The notes beneath the pieces are model-generated. The model made no database searches and was not told the origin of the DNA. It was given only the letters and a program-made list of their open reading frames with translations. Of a stretch of DNA of 64,000 nucleotides, positions 26,651 through 36,859 are shown piece by piece. Both the position numbers and the translations under genes were made by a program. The DNA comes from Notamacropus eugenii. Its lineage: Eukaryota > Chordata > Mammalia > Diprotodontia > Macropodidae. How positions within the stretch are numbered: the stretch's first letter is position 1; every line of letters begins with the position of its first letter. The stretch spans positions 351,205,390 through 351,269,389 of the forward strand of contig NC_092873.1 of the NCBI RefSeq assembly GCF_028372415.1. Direction: 5' to 3'.

Positions 26651-27214
26651 GTCTAGGCAACTCTAAGACTTGGTGCTGACATGTTTTAGCAGAGGGACTT
26701 TGTTCACCTAGGAGTTCCTATACCAATAAAGTCAAGTCCCTAACTCCAAAGGGGAGGGAGAGGGGAGATGTGGAAGGAAAGCCTGGTTATGCTGCTGAAG
26801 GAGGCTTCCTTAAATCCATCACATATGGAAAAGCCATCATCCTGTAGCTGAACGGGGCCTCCTTAAAACCATCAAAAGTGTCTGACCATTAAAGACCCTT
26901 CAGAGAGGAAAGATTCTTACTTTCCCCCACTCTGTATTCTTTTCAGAATTTTCTCTCTTCTGGAAGTCTAAGCTAAGTCTCTCCTGCTGGCCCCTTTGGC
27001 TAGTTTTTCTCTTCTACTTTGGGCACAACTTTCCCTCTGTCTTAGAGATAGTCACTTCATTACACCTCCGTCTTCTCAATCACCCCCAATTGGAGACATT
27101 CACCCTCTTTTCTGGTCCTCTTTGACCTGTGTTCTCATCCAGTCCCTTTCTAAAGGTTTCTCCAAGACTGAGGCTGAGGACAAGACCCTAACCCTTGGAT
27201 GCAGCTATTCTCTC
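26651..27214. other. unassigned sequence upstream of NXPH3
   Basis: No exon or confident repeat. The motif 'accatcaaaagtgtctgaccattaa' is near 26868-26892. Confidence 0.45.
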
Positions 27215-27285
27215 CTGTTCATTTCATTACCTTTACAAAGGCTTTGCATATAGTAGGTGCCCAATTCAAGTTTATTGACTGAATT
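27215..27285 (+). mobile_element. L2 3' tail
   Basis: Contains 'catatagtaggtgcccaattcaagtttattgactgaattg', the end of L2. Confidence 0.6.
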
Positions 27286-27569
27286 GTGGCTGATAGGTCA
27301 GAACTGATGACCCCAAGTTTCCTGGGAGTGTGGCTGGATGAGGAAGGGGCATGGGAGGCTAGACTGATCTCCTACAACTCCTTTTTCTTTATCCTTTTAC
27401 TGCATCTTGATCTTGTGGCTCAATCACCTAAGCTAGGGTTGGAATCCTCTGGAGTTTTCAAGAGTTTCAACAGAGTTGTCTCCCAGAAGACCTCCAAAAG
27501 CAAATTAAAAGGGAGAACAAAATGAGGGCAACATAAGCACTTTAAGATCCACCCAAATAAGGGCTGAAA

Positions 27570-27715
27570 GCCTTTACTTTATACACTTACTAGTTTCATA
27601 CCTCTGGGCAAGTCATTTAACCTTTCTGTGCCTCAGTTTCCTCATCTGTAAAATGAAGACGTTGGACACAATAGCCTAAAAGGTTCCTTTCAGCTTTCTA
27701 TCTATGATCCTATGA
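27570..27715 (+). mobile_element. MIR SINE
   Basis: CTCTGGGCAAGTCATTTAACC and CCTCAGTTTCCTCATCTGTA followed by AAATGAAGA: a clear MIR core. Confidence 0.85.
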
Positions 27716-28650
27716 TCGATCCCTGACCAGGAAATACCTTCACTTAATCCTTATCAGTATTCTTTGAGGGAAACTGGTATCCTGTGGGGAGTGGGGGTGG
27801 GGGTAGAAGGCTCCTGTAATATTGTTGGAATCTGGAAGGTAGGAGATGTCATCATCTAATCTCTGAGGGTTGATATGTCTCAAATTTTTAAGTCCATCTC
27901 CCCAGACCAAGAAGGGGCCCCTCCTCAGAAGGAATTAGAAAGCCCTTTCTCAGTGCTTGGTCTTTGTGGATTGTCCAAGGCCAAGGTTTTATCACAGGAT
28001 GGCTTCCCCCTGCTCCAGCCCCCAGTCACCTCCCCCACCATCTGTCAGTCTGTGTGTGCACAGGGAATGCAGATGAATCTTAATATCAGCTTGAGCTGGT
28101 GTAATGAGGAAGACAAACACAAAAGTGTTTTAGGATGCACTGCCAAGTCTCATTTTAAAAATTATTATTATTACACCACAGCCCTGGATGATCAGGACCA
28201 CAGGTCCTTGGGGAGAAATGCTGGGCTAGGTGCAAGTTGGAGATATTTATTTAAACAGTGACCCTCTAAAAGCCACAAGAAGAAACAAAGGCATTCCAGG
28301 CGAAGGTGGCCATTGAGGATGTCTGGGAGGAAAGCTGCAGTTGGGGCAGCTGATAGAAGCAACTCAGCAGGGTTTGCAGTTGTGCCTAACAAAGGGTCAT
28401 TTCTAAGGCCAGACAGGGAGAGAGAAGCTTTGCTCATTCACCACCTCACCCAAGGGATTGCCTTCCCAGAGCAGTGCAAAGAGTTCTACATTGGGAGTCA
28501 AAAGACTAGGGGTCAAGCCCCAGCTTTGCTATTCCCTAGATGTCTACCGTAGGCAAATTGCTTCCATACTCTGAGTCACAGCACTTCTGTCCTGGAAAAA
28601 TGATCTCCTGTCCTCTCCACGAACATACATCCATCACTTGGTTTAGTGAC
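27716..28650. other. repeat-poor segment
   Basis: No interspersed repeat is recognised and no coding exon is supported. The interval 27990-28430 includes a uniform-composition stretch with TGCAGATGAATCTTAATATC. It is a candidate for a conserved non-coding element; conservation was not testable. Confidence 0.4.
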
Positions 28651-28656
28651 TCCTCT

Positions 28657-28684
28657 CTGTGTCTGTCTGTCTGTCTGTCTGTCT
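28657..28684. repeat. (TCTG)n microsatellite
   Basis: Six to seven TCTG/GTCT units followed by an ACAC tract. Confidence 0.9.
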
Positions 28685-28749
28685 TTCTCTCTACACACAC
28701 ACAAACACATCTCAATTTCACATCCCTTTTCCCCAAAGAACTCTCCCTT

Positions 28750-29180
28750 GTAATAAGAATAATAGTCATAGTTGGCATTTACATGATACTTTTAAAATTT
28801 GTAAAGTTTTTCCCCCCCTAGCTGTGTGACCCTGGGCAAGTCACTTAACCTTATTTGCCTCAGTTTCCTCATCTGTAAAATGAGCTGAAGAAGGAAATGG
28901 CAAACTGCTCCAGTATCTCTGCCAAGAAAACCTCAAATGGGGTCATGAAGAGTTGAACACAACTGAACAACAACAAAAAAATTTTTCTCTATATATTATC
29001 TCGTTTGATTCTCATAACAAGCCTCTTATGTAGGTGTTATTATCATCCCCATTTTGCAGGAAATAGATGCTGAAAAAGATTAGATGTCTTTCTTAGAGTC
29101 ACACGGCTAATAAGTGTGTCTGAGGCAAAATTCGAACACAGGTCTTCCTCTCTCCAAGTCCAGTATTCTATCCATGATGT
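28750..29180 (-). mobile_element. MIR split by a SINE insertion
   Basis: The MIR left part (28750-28812, AATAATAGTCATAGTTGGCA) and right part (28985-29180, with 'ccccattttgcagg' and 'agtcacacggctaataagtg') are separated by the plus-strand SINE at 28819-28978. Confidence 0.7.
28819..28978 (+). mobile_element. CORE-SINE inserted in MIR
   Basis: Starts CTAGCTGTGTGACCCTGGGC and ends with an AACTGAACAACAACAAAAAA tail. It is 5'-truncated and lies within an older MIR. Confidence 0.85.
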
Positions 29181-29621
29181 TGTCTAAGTAAGGACCAATA
29201 TGTTGGACATGTCTAAGAAGATTTGCCTCATTCTTCGCCTGTAGTGCACCACTTCTCTCTGATGAGAAGAGGGAAGTATTTTTCACTGAACCCTTTGGTA
29301 ATGATCTCCTCCTTCACCACTTCCATGAAACTTTACTCAACTAACTCCACCTCCTGGCATCTATCTTTTGCTTTAAATTCCCTCAGTATTGTGGATATAG
29401 GGTGGTTGGATACTTGTTTCACAATCTAGCCCCAACTTATCTTTCCTGACTTTATTACACATCTTTACGTACTCTGCCTTCCAGTCAAGTTTCTGGTAAG
29501 GAAGGAGAGGGAAAGAGTATAGGAAGGGGTAGGACTTTGAGGAAGAATTTTGGGAAGACCCACCCAAAAGTAAGGGAGAAGTTTTGCTTTGTAATAATAA
29601 CAATAATACACAATTGAATCA

Positions 29622-29772
29622 TTTTTCAGTGGTGCCTGACTTTGTGACCCCATTTGGGGTGTTCTTGGCAATGAAACTGGAGTAGTTCACCATTTTTTTC
29701 TCTAGCTCATTTTACAGATGAGGAAACTGAGGCAAACAGGGTTACATGACTTGCTCAGGGTCACTAACTAGC
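29622..29772 (-). mobile_element. CORE-SINE fragment
   Basis: Contains 'gtgaccccatttggggtgttcttggc' and ATGAGGAAACTGAGGCAAAC in minus-strand SINE order. It abuts the next SINE. Confidence 0.75.
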
Positions 29773-30007
29773 ATTTTGTATCTTTTATGTGCCAGGCACT
29801 GTGCTAAGAGCTTAACAAGCATTATCTCATTTGATACAACAACTCTGTGAGGGAAGTGATTTCTTAATCCCCATTTTACAGATGAGGAAACAGAGATTAA
29901 ATGATTTGCCAAAGATCATATAGTTAGTAAGTTTCTGAGGTCAGATTTGAACTTAGGTCTTCTTGATTCTAAACCTGGTGCTCTCTATCCACTAAGCCAC
30001 CTAGCTT
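29773..30007 (-). mobile_element. MIR/CORE-SINE
   Basis: Contains 'tatgtgccaggcactgtgctaagag', CCCCATTTTACAGATGAGGA and a 'ccactaagccacctagct' end, the reverse-complement SINE head. Confidence 0.85.
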
Positions 30008-30545
30008 ATCTATTAGCTACCATTCTACTACTCCACAATTCTGAAAAGGAAATGGCATATATTTGGAAGTTTGGGATAAGGTGGATTTCTGTGAGATGAT
30101 AAGTAGTGCTATGCCACCATCCCAACTCTTTTAAAAAGTCAAGGAGTCCTTTGCTGATAACAGAATAAATAATTTTACTTACTTTTGGGTAATCGCTTCC
30201 TGTTCCTGGGTCTCAGTTCAGCATTGAAGCAATGAGGAGATTGGACTAGCTGATCTCTTAGGTCCTCTTCAGGAGGACCTTCTCCTATTTGAAAATTATA
30301 GACACTTTAGGTTTGAAGAAATCTTGAAAAGTCTTCTTATATCCCTACACATAGACCTTATTGTAGATATGGGACTCTCTCTTGGCTTGAAAGGCTCCCA
30401 GAAAGGGGGATGCAAGAGTCATCCACCCTAGTATTTCCCTAGTACATCCCTATCAGGAAATGTTTCTACCCATCCAGACTCTAGATATCCTTCAGCAATT
30501 TTGCTCAGTCATAGAGAAGAAGGTCATTGTCTCCTAAATTTCAAG
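30008..30545. other. mostly unassigned, weak MIR at 30190-30290
   Basis: The 'tgaggagattggactagctgatct' segment is MIR-like. The remainder shows nothing recognisable. Confidence 0.4.
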
Positions 30546-30960
30546 CTAGAAGGTCATAGAACCATAGAGATCATCTAGGCAAGAGGCTCTTTCTCTGTTA
30601 TGGACCCCATTGGCAGTCTGGGGACGTCTATGGACCCCCTCTCAGATTAATGCTTTTAAATGCATAAAATAAAATATCTAGAATTACAAAGAAGACCAAT
30701 TATATTAAAATAAAAATGCATTATTTTCCCCATGTAAGTTCAGAACCTCCTGAATTTTATTCATGGAATCCATAGACCCCAGGTTAAGAACCAATGATTT
30801 AATCCTACTTCCTCATTTTTATTTTTTCAATAGATGAGAGAACTGAGGCCAGAAGATATTAAATGACTCACCCAAGGTCACACTGGTAGGAAGTGACAGA
30901 GGCAGGTGTCAAATCAGGATGTTGAGAATCCAGTTCTAATGTTCCTTCCTCTGAACCATG
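30546..30960 (-). mobile_element. MIR-like SINE split by a hAT element
   Basis: Left part ends at ATCATCTA (30570-30577). Right part continues from 30794 with ATTTAATCCTACTTCCTC, ACTGAGGCCAG and CCCAAGGTCACAC. The hAT element sits between. Confidence 0.6.
30578..30793. mobile_element. hAT-type MITE
   Basis: Ends resemble GGTTCTTAACC and its complement (AGGTTAAGAACC at 30781). Flanks ATCATCTA (30570) and ATGATTTA (30794) match at 6 of 8 bases, suggesting an 8-bp target duplication as in hAT elements. Confidence 0.5.
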
Positions 30961-31500
30961 GCCCCTTTTCCTCGGACAACAGACCCATACTTCCATGGTT
31001 GAATCCCATGATGGAAGCCTTCCTTCTCCCCTTGGCAGGGTCTGTCATAGATTTCCCTCTGATGGCATTCATAGGGTCAGCAGCTGGGAAAAGAGCTTTA
31101 GTAGAGGTTTTAGGTGAATGATGGGTTAAAATTCTACCCCAGTTGTTTTGTGTTCATTTTTTGCCCTCACCCGGAATTGTTGTTCACAAGACAGATTCTT
31201 TTGAATTTGAATCACTTGGTTTTTGCTTTGGCAAAACAAAACAAAAAGGCATTAAAAAAAAAAGATGCAACAAACTACTGCAATGGTGTAATTAATCATT
31301 CTTGTTTTAAGAGGAAATGGGTGTTTGGCCCAAGTGGGCAGCAGCTGCCCCCCACCCTCAAGTTCTAAGCAGGAGACTTCCAATAAGAAAGAAAAGAAAG
31401 GACGGGTGGGGTGTTTTTGGTTTGTTTTTGTTTTTGGTGGAAGGATAGCGAAGAGAAAATAGGATTTAGGAGCCTTGCATATCTCATGCTCAAGTTCTAG
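30961..31500. other. unassigned, repeat-poor
   Basis: The interval 31265-31370 (GGTGTAATTAATCATTCTTG and a GC-rich segment after it) has the look of a conserved element. No gene is seen. Confidence 0.4.
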
Positions 31501-31753
31501 CTTCCCCCAGCTTTCTGATCTTATTGTGTGGCACAATAAATGCAAATAGATAACCCAGTATGACCCAGTGAAAAGAATGGGATCCTAGCAGCAGGGCACA
31601 GGGGCCGCGAGAGTTGGGGCCCGTGTGGAGCTCCCACATCCAGAACATAGATTTCGGGCACTCAGCCCCAAGCTCCTCCTCTGGCACCCCCAGGTTGGCG
31701 CCACCCTGTCCAACAGGGGACCTGCATCGTCTGTTTGTATTTGGCACCAGGTT

Positions 31754-31767
31754 CCCCCAGGGGGCGA
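31754..31767 (+). promoter_or_regulatory. CTCF-like motif
   Basis: CCCCCAGGGGGCGA fits the CTCF core CCASYAGRKGGCRS at 12 of 14 positions. Confidence 0.55.
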
Positions 31768-31844
31768 TGGAGAGTCAGTGTCAGGACTGGTGAAATGTTA
31801 CATCACCATATGGGAAGGGGGGTAGGTGGTAAAGTGAGGCCAGA

Positions 31845-31858
31845 TCGCCATCTGGTGG
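31845..31858 (-). promoter_or_regulatory. CTCF-like motif
   Basis: The reverse complement of TCGCCATCTGGTGG is CCACCAGATGGCGA, a match at 13 of 14 positions to the CTCF core, pointing toward the plus-strand motif 78 bp away. Confidence 0.55.
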
Positions 31859-31980
31859 ACAATTAAGGATCCGGCACTCAGGAGCCAACAATTTCCTGTG
31901 ACCACAGTGGTAAACTGTGTGCTTTCAAGATATGAACTAGGCAAGAATCCCAGCCCCTTCTAGAGAATCCTAGTCTCTAT

Positions 31981-32035
31981 CCATCCATCCATCCATCCAT
32001 CCATCCATCCATCCATCCATCCATCCATCCATCCA
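31981..32035. repeat. (CCAT)n microsatellite
   Basis: A perfect CCAT tract of about 55 bp, continuing into an L2-like tail (TTAATTATTTACTGAATGCC). Confidence 0.95.
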
Positions 32036-32194
32036 TTAATTATTTACTGAATGCCCACTAACACCTTCAGCACTGTGGGGAACTGAAAGATTTTGCTCCG
32101 TCCACTTAGGTAACTGTCCCAGGTCTTTGGGTCTCCTTGGGAAGAGAAGACACACACACTAGTAGATTCTTAAGAATAGAAAGTTTTATATTAA

Positions 32195-32405
32195 GGACCC
32201 AATTAAGAATAACTGTGATGGCTTATAAATGGTCATTTATAAAGGGTTTTAAGGTTTAAAAAATTATTTAGATACATCATCTCATTTAGAACCGCTCCCC
32301 TCAAAGTCCTGTGAGACAGGTGGTACAAATATTATTAGTCCCATTTTACAAAAGAACAAACTGAGACTCAGAGATGAGGTGATTTGCCCAAGGTCACAGA
32401 CTAGC
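32195..32405 (-). mobile_element. MIR SINE
   Basis: Contains 'aagggttttaaggtttaaaa', CATCATCTCATTTAGAACC, CCCATTTTACAAAAGAAC and GATTTGCCCAAGGTCACAG. Confidence 0.75.
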
Positions 32406-32407
32406 CA

Positions 32408-32530
32408 AGTCAATTCAATCCAACAAGCATTTATTGAATGATTACTAAGTGCAAAGCATGGTTATGTATTGGGGACACAAAATGCAAAAAAAAGTCTCAG
32501 GTTCTGCTTTCAAGGAACTTATGTTCTAGA
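32408..32530 (-). mobile_element. L2 3' end
   Basis: AACAAGCATTTATTGAATGA, 'gtattggggacacaaaatg' and CTTTCAAGGAACTTATGTTC in L2 minus-strand order. Confidence 0.75.
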
Positions 32531-32720
32531 CAGAGGGGAGGGAAAAGAGGTAAGTGTGATAAAAAGTGGAATGTTGTGAGGACAAAGGAAAAATCTAAAC
32601 TCTCTTCCCTGCACCCACTGGGCTACCTCCAGAGAGGACAAGGGTTAAATTGGAGAAGGGTATGGGACTCAGAGAGAAGGAACTCATGGGAAGGGGAGTG
32701 TGGAGGTGGAATCAATGGAA

Positions 32721-32967
32721 TCTGTTGTTTTGCAATCCTTTTGGAGTCTGTGTGACCCCATTTGGGGTTTTCTTGGCAAAGATTTTGGACTGGTTTGCCA
32801 CTTCCTTCTCCAGTTCATTTTGCAGCTGAGGAAACTGAGGCAAACAGAGTGGAGTGACTTACCCAGGGTCACACAGCTACTAAGTGTATGAGGACAGATT
32901 TCAGCTTGGAAAGATGTCTTCTTGACTCCAGGTCTGGTGCTTTATCCATTGCACCACCTCACTGCCC
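32721..32967 (-). mobile_element. marsupial CORE-SINE, full length
   Basis: From 'tctgttgttttgcaatcc' through CATTTGGGGTTTTCTTGGC and GAGGAAACTGAGGCAAACAG to CACCACCTCACTGCCC. Confidence 0.9.
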
Positions 32968-33044
32968 AATGAGATTGGGCACAAAGATCCAAAGATAAGG
33001 GAAAGGGAGTAGTCTAAGATGACTCTGAGGTTTTGAGACCTGGT

Positions 33045-33195
33045 GAAACAATCAATTAAATAACAAGCATTTATTAAGCATTTACTAAGTGCCCGAGCCA
33101 GGCTCTTTCTCCAGGGATTCAGAGCCCAAAGGGAAACAACTCCTGCCTTCAAGTTTCCCTTCTACCAGAATGTAATGTGCTCACAGGAATATCTT
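33045..33195 (-). mobile_element. L2 3' end
   Basis: AACAAGCATTTATTAAGCAT, TTTACTAAGTGCC and CTGCCTTCAAGTTTCCC. Confidence 0.7.
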
Positions 33196-33284
33196 TCAAA
33201 AGCCAGTGTTTTAGAGGATGGCACTGACAAGTGAGGAAATCAGGAAAGGGACTTTAAAAGAAGTGAGCCTCAGAGGCAGGAAGG

Positions 33285-33535
33285 GAACAAGCATTTCTTA
33301 AGCTCCTACTATGTGTCAGGCATGGTGCAAAGCACTTTGTAAACATTATCTCATTTGATCTTTACAGCAAGTAAAAGTAGCTGCTGTTGTTCATCTCCAT
33401 TTTACAGCTGAGAAGACTGAGGTAGAAATGAAGAGACTTGTTTAGGGTCACACAGCTAGTGTCTAAGGTTTGATTTGAATTTAAGTCTTCCTGAGTCCAG
33501 GCCTTATGCTCTATCCACTGTACCACCTAGTTGAG
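33285..33535 (-). mobile_element. CORE-SINE (MIR type), full length
   Basis: Contains 'ctactatgtgtcaggcatggtgc', TTATCTCATTTGATC, CCATTTTACAGCTGAGAAGA and the CACTGTACCACCTAGTTG end. Confidence 0.85.
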
Positions 33536-33539
33536 GGTG

Positions 33540-34750
33540 CTAAGAGTTCCAAGAGGTACGGGTGGATAGGGAACAGGGGACAGCAAAGGCATGGGGGCAG
33601 GGGATGAGATGTTGTATATGGGGAACTACTAGGAGACCAATTTGGCCACAGCACAGTATGCATGAGGGAGAGTAATGTTTAATCAGCCTGGAAAGATGGG
33701 CTGCAGCCAAATTGTGAAGGACTTTAAATGTCAAATAGAGGAGTTTGCATTTTAAGGGAAAGTCACTGATTTTTTTTGTCAGCAGAGTAGGGATATGACC
33801 TGACCTAAGTTTTAGGAATATTAATTTGGAAGCTATAGGGAGGATGCATTGGAAAGGGGAGAGATTGGAAGCAAAGAGACCAATTAGGAGGCTGTTGCAA
33901 TAATCTGGGCAAGAGATGACGAGAGCCTGGATGAGGGTGATTGTGATATGAGTAGAGAGAAGGGAATGGATGAAATCAACAATCCTTAGCAACTGCTTGA
34001 ATATGGCATATGTATGAGAGGCAAGGACAGAAAGAGAGAAGGTAGAAGATTTCTTTCATACATGTTGAGTTTAAAAATGCATTTAAAATGGTGCAGTATG
34101 GGTAGAGCAGTGGATAGAGGGACTTGCTAGCTGGGTGACCCTGGGCAAGTCACTTAACCCCATTTGCCTCAGTTTTCTCATCTGCAAAATAAGCTGGAGA
34201 AGGAAATAGCAAACCACTCCACTATCTTTGCCAAGAAAACCCCAAAAGGAGTCACAGAGAGTCAGACATGACTGAACAGCAACAATGATGGGATATTCAA
34301 GTGTTGATCTCAAGTAGATAGATGAAGATGTGGAACTGGAGTTTGGGGAGGGATGAGGACTGACTGGATATGTAGATTTGGGAGTCATCTGCATGGAGGT
34401 GGTAGATAAAGTCATGGAAACCAATGAGATCATGGAAAGAGGAAGTATAGGACAGGAATAGAGAGAGGATAGAGGATGACAGTTGGGATGGGGGGAAATG
34501 ATATGAGCAAAGCTGAAGATGTAGCAAGGACTAGATGGCAAGGAGCACAGCTTAGTTAGGAAACAGTGAAGATATCAGTGTGATGGAGCAGAGTCTTTCT
34601 GTCAGGGAGTTGTAGGGGATAAGGCTGCAAAAGTAACCTATGACCACACTGTGGAAGGCCTTGAATGCTGGGATTAACAATCTCAACTTTATCCAGTAGG
34701 TTATGGGGAGTGATAGAAGGGATTTTAGAGTGTGGGAGGGTCTTTTGCAT
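33540..34750 (-). mobile_element. L2-like LINE, split by a SINE
   Basis: Minus-strand L2-like body. Marks include AGGAGGCTGTTGCAATAATC near 33886, a 'catgttgagttt' segment at 34060 and, after the SINE, 'gatttgggagtcatctgcatgg' near 34376. Within 34580-34740 a further L2-like segment ('gaaggccttgaatgctggga') follows out of order, so two copies may be joined. Confidence 0.65.
34097..34287 (+). mobile_element. CORE-SINE nested in L2-like LINE
   Basis: AGCAGTGGATAGAGGGACTT head, TGACCCTGGGCAAGTCACTT core, and an ACTGAACAGCAACAA tail. Confidence 0.88.
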
Positions 34751-34819
34751 GTGTTTTAAATTTAATTATTTTTGAATGAACTAAAAAACCAATTTTCTCT
34801 CCTTCCTACCTTTATGAAA

Positions 34820-35335
34820 AAATAGGGTCAGAGGTAGGGAGATCAATTCAGAAACTGCTGCAATAATACAGGTATGAAAAGAGATGGGCTTGGCTTAGAA
34901 GGGAAGGGATGGAGTTTTTTAAAAAGCATTCTGAAGAAAGAAGTGACAGGACTCAGTGACTAGAGGTAGGGGCTGAAGGAGGTAGGAGTGAAAAATGACT
35001 CAGGTTTCAAGCTTGAGTGACTGGGAGAATGTGGTATCTGCAGCAGAGACTGGCAAGTCTGGGGGAAGAGAAAGTTTTGAAATAAAATGATGTATTCGAT
35101 TTGGAAAATTCAGAGTTGGGGCACCTGAAGGACATTGAGGTGAAGAAGCCTCCCAAGCATTTGGAGAAAGGAGTCTGGAGCTCATAGGAAAGACTGGGGC
35201 AGGGCACGTAGATCTGGAGAGAGGGAGTACAAAGGGGGCCAGACCTGAGGTTGGGGACCTGAGTCTGAATCCTAGCTCTAGCTGCATGATCCATTTTGCC
35301 TCTATAAGCTTTGGTTTCTTCATCTTTAAAATTCA
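34820..35335 (-). mobile_element. L2-like fragment, diverged
   Basis: Contains AACTGCTGCAATAATACAGG at 34853-34872 and 'gatttggaaaattcagagttggggcacctgaaggacattg' in minus-strand L2-like order. Weak at the right end. Confidence 0.45.
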
Positions 35336-35395
35336 ATGAAATGTATCCAGAATGTATTGAGTCTCTACTATATTCTAGGGACGATTATAGTCTAT

Positions 35396-35570
35396 CAGGG
35401 GTGGGGAACCTGCGGCCTTGAGGCTACGTGTGGCCTTCTAGATCCTTAAGTGTGGTTTTTTGACTGAGTTCAAATTCTGTCCAAATCCAAATTTGGATTC
35501 AGTCAAAAGACCACACTTAAGGATTGAGAAGGCTGCATGTGGTCTCAAGGCCACAGGTTCCCCACCCCTG
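35396..35570. mobile_element. palindromic hAT MITE, 175 bp
   Basis: Begins CAGGGGTGGGGAACC and ends GGTTCCCCACCCCTG. The arms pair over nearly the whole length, with CTTAAGTGTGG opposite CCACACTTAAG and TTTGGAT near the centre. Same family as 44071 and 63380. Confidence 0.85.
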
Positions 35571-35624
35571 GTCTAGATGTAGGAAACAGAGATACAAAAT
35601 GGAAATGTTCTCAAGGAGTTTATA

Positions 35625-35970
35625 TTATATCATGTATATTATATATACATCATATTATATATACACCAAGACGTATATAGGCAGCACCCCTGACTGAGTT
35701 ATCTTGACAAAGGTAATATATATTATATATTATAATATATAATATTATTATATAATAAACTCATATAATAAGCTATTATATGAGTATATTATATATACAT
35801 TAAGATGTATATACGTAGCACTCCTGACTGGGTTATCTTGGCAAAGATATATAATATTATTATATAACATAATCATATATAATTATAATAGTATAATATA
35901 GTATTATATATTATACAATATATTCATTAAGATGTATATAGGCATCACCCCTGACTGGGCCCTCAATTGA
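35625..35970. repeat. AT-rich tandem repeat, about 130-bp unit
   Basis: A GC-containing core (GATGTATATAGGCAGCACCC then TGACTG(A/G)GTTATCTTG) appears near 35668, 35803 and 35930, separated by TATA-rich palindromic sequence. The third copy is partial. Confidence 0.8.
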
Positions 35971-36855
35971 GCTAATAAGTTATGGTCTCTAGAGAGTGGC
36001 TAAATACTCTCCTTCAGAATTCTAGGAGCAATCTTGAGGGATTGTTTTTTGATAATGTCACTAGAAAGCCCCCACAGGTGTGCTCTCCCTTAACAATTAG
36101 CCAGACAGTTTTTTTAAAAAAGTGTTCACTAAATAGGTATAGTAAAAACAATGGTACAAAACAATCTCCAGCTTCCCCCCAAACCCAAGAAACCTGAGAT
36201 ACATTCTCCCACCAGTGTATACAGTCTTTATTGAGGGTGAGTGTTTTTTTGGAGTTCATAGTTGACACATCTCTCTGCCACAAGGAGCTATGCTCTCTGA
36301 GGCTGCTTAGCATCCTCAGATGACCGCCTTTTCATGTCTATCTGCAGCTACTTCCTCTGATGTTGCCCACTACTGCTCTGGTGGCCACCGCTCCCATTGC
36401 TGTTCAACTCTATCTGCCAGAGAGATGTTTAATGGAACTTCTCCAATCTCTCAAACTCCCAATGTTTCTATCTTTGAACACTCACAGGTCTAAGATCAGG
36501 AAAGAACAAACACAGATACATAACTGGGTGGAAGATGAGGGAGGTCACCCTTCCTCACCCAAGTCTCTCAGTCACAAAGGAAAGAGATTGACATAAGAGC
36601 AAACCGTCCCTTTGGTATTCCCACTCAGTTCTGGTTTAGCAACCCCTGAGTCATAAGTTCCTCTGACTCCACAGTCAATTAGGAGAATTTTATCCAATTA
36701 GGAGACTTAACTAAAAGGTACAAGCCTTTTAGTTCCACATGACTGAAAAACAGCCATAACCTCCCAAGTTTCCATGTTGTTGCTTGAGCTGGAACCAATT
36801 GGAAAAATCTCTGCACCTGTTTCAAAAACTAGCTCCCAGAGGTCATTCCACTCAT
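35971..36855. other. unassigned, possibly an old LTR on the minus strand
   Basis: The minus strand has CCCTCAATAAAGACTG near 36221-36236, an LTR-like poly(A) signal. The doubled CAATTAGGAGA at 36676 and 36696 is also notable. No paired LTR or retroviral ORF is seen. Confidence 0.3.
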
Positions 36856-36859
36856 GCTA

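Larger units (their letters stand above)
31500..31870. promoter_or_regulatory. GC-richer repeat-free island with two CTCF-like motifs
   Basis: It has several CpGs (GGGGCCGCGAG, GTTGGCGCCACC) and no repeat signature. It contains CTCF-like matches at 31754-31767 (plus) and 31845-31858 (minus). It may be an insulator or a distal enhancer. No TSS evidence. Confidence 0.5.
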
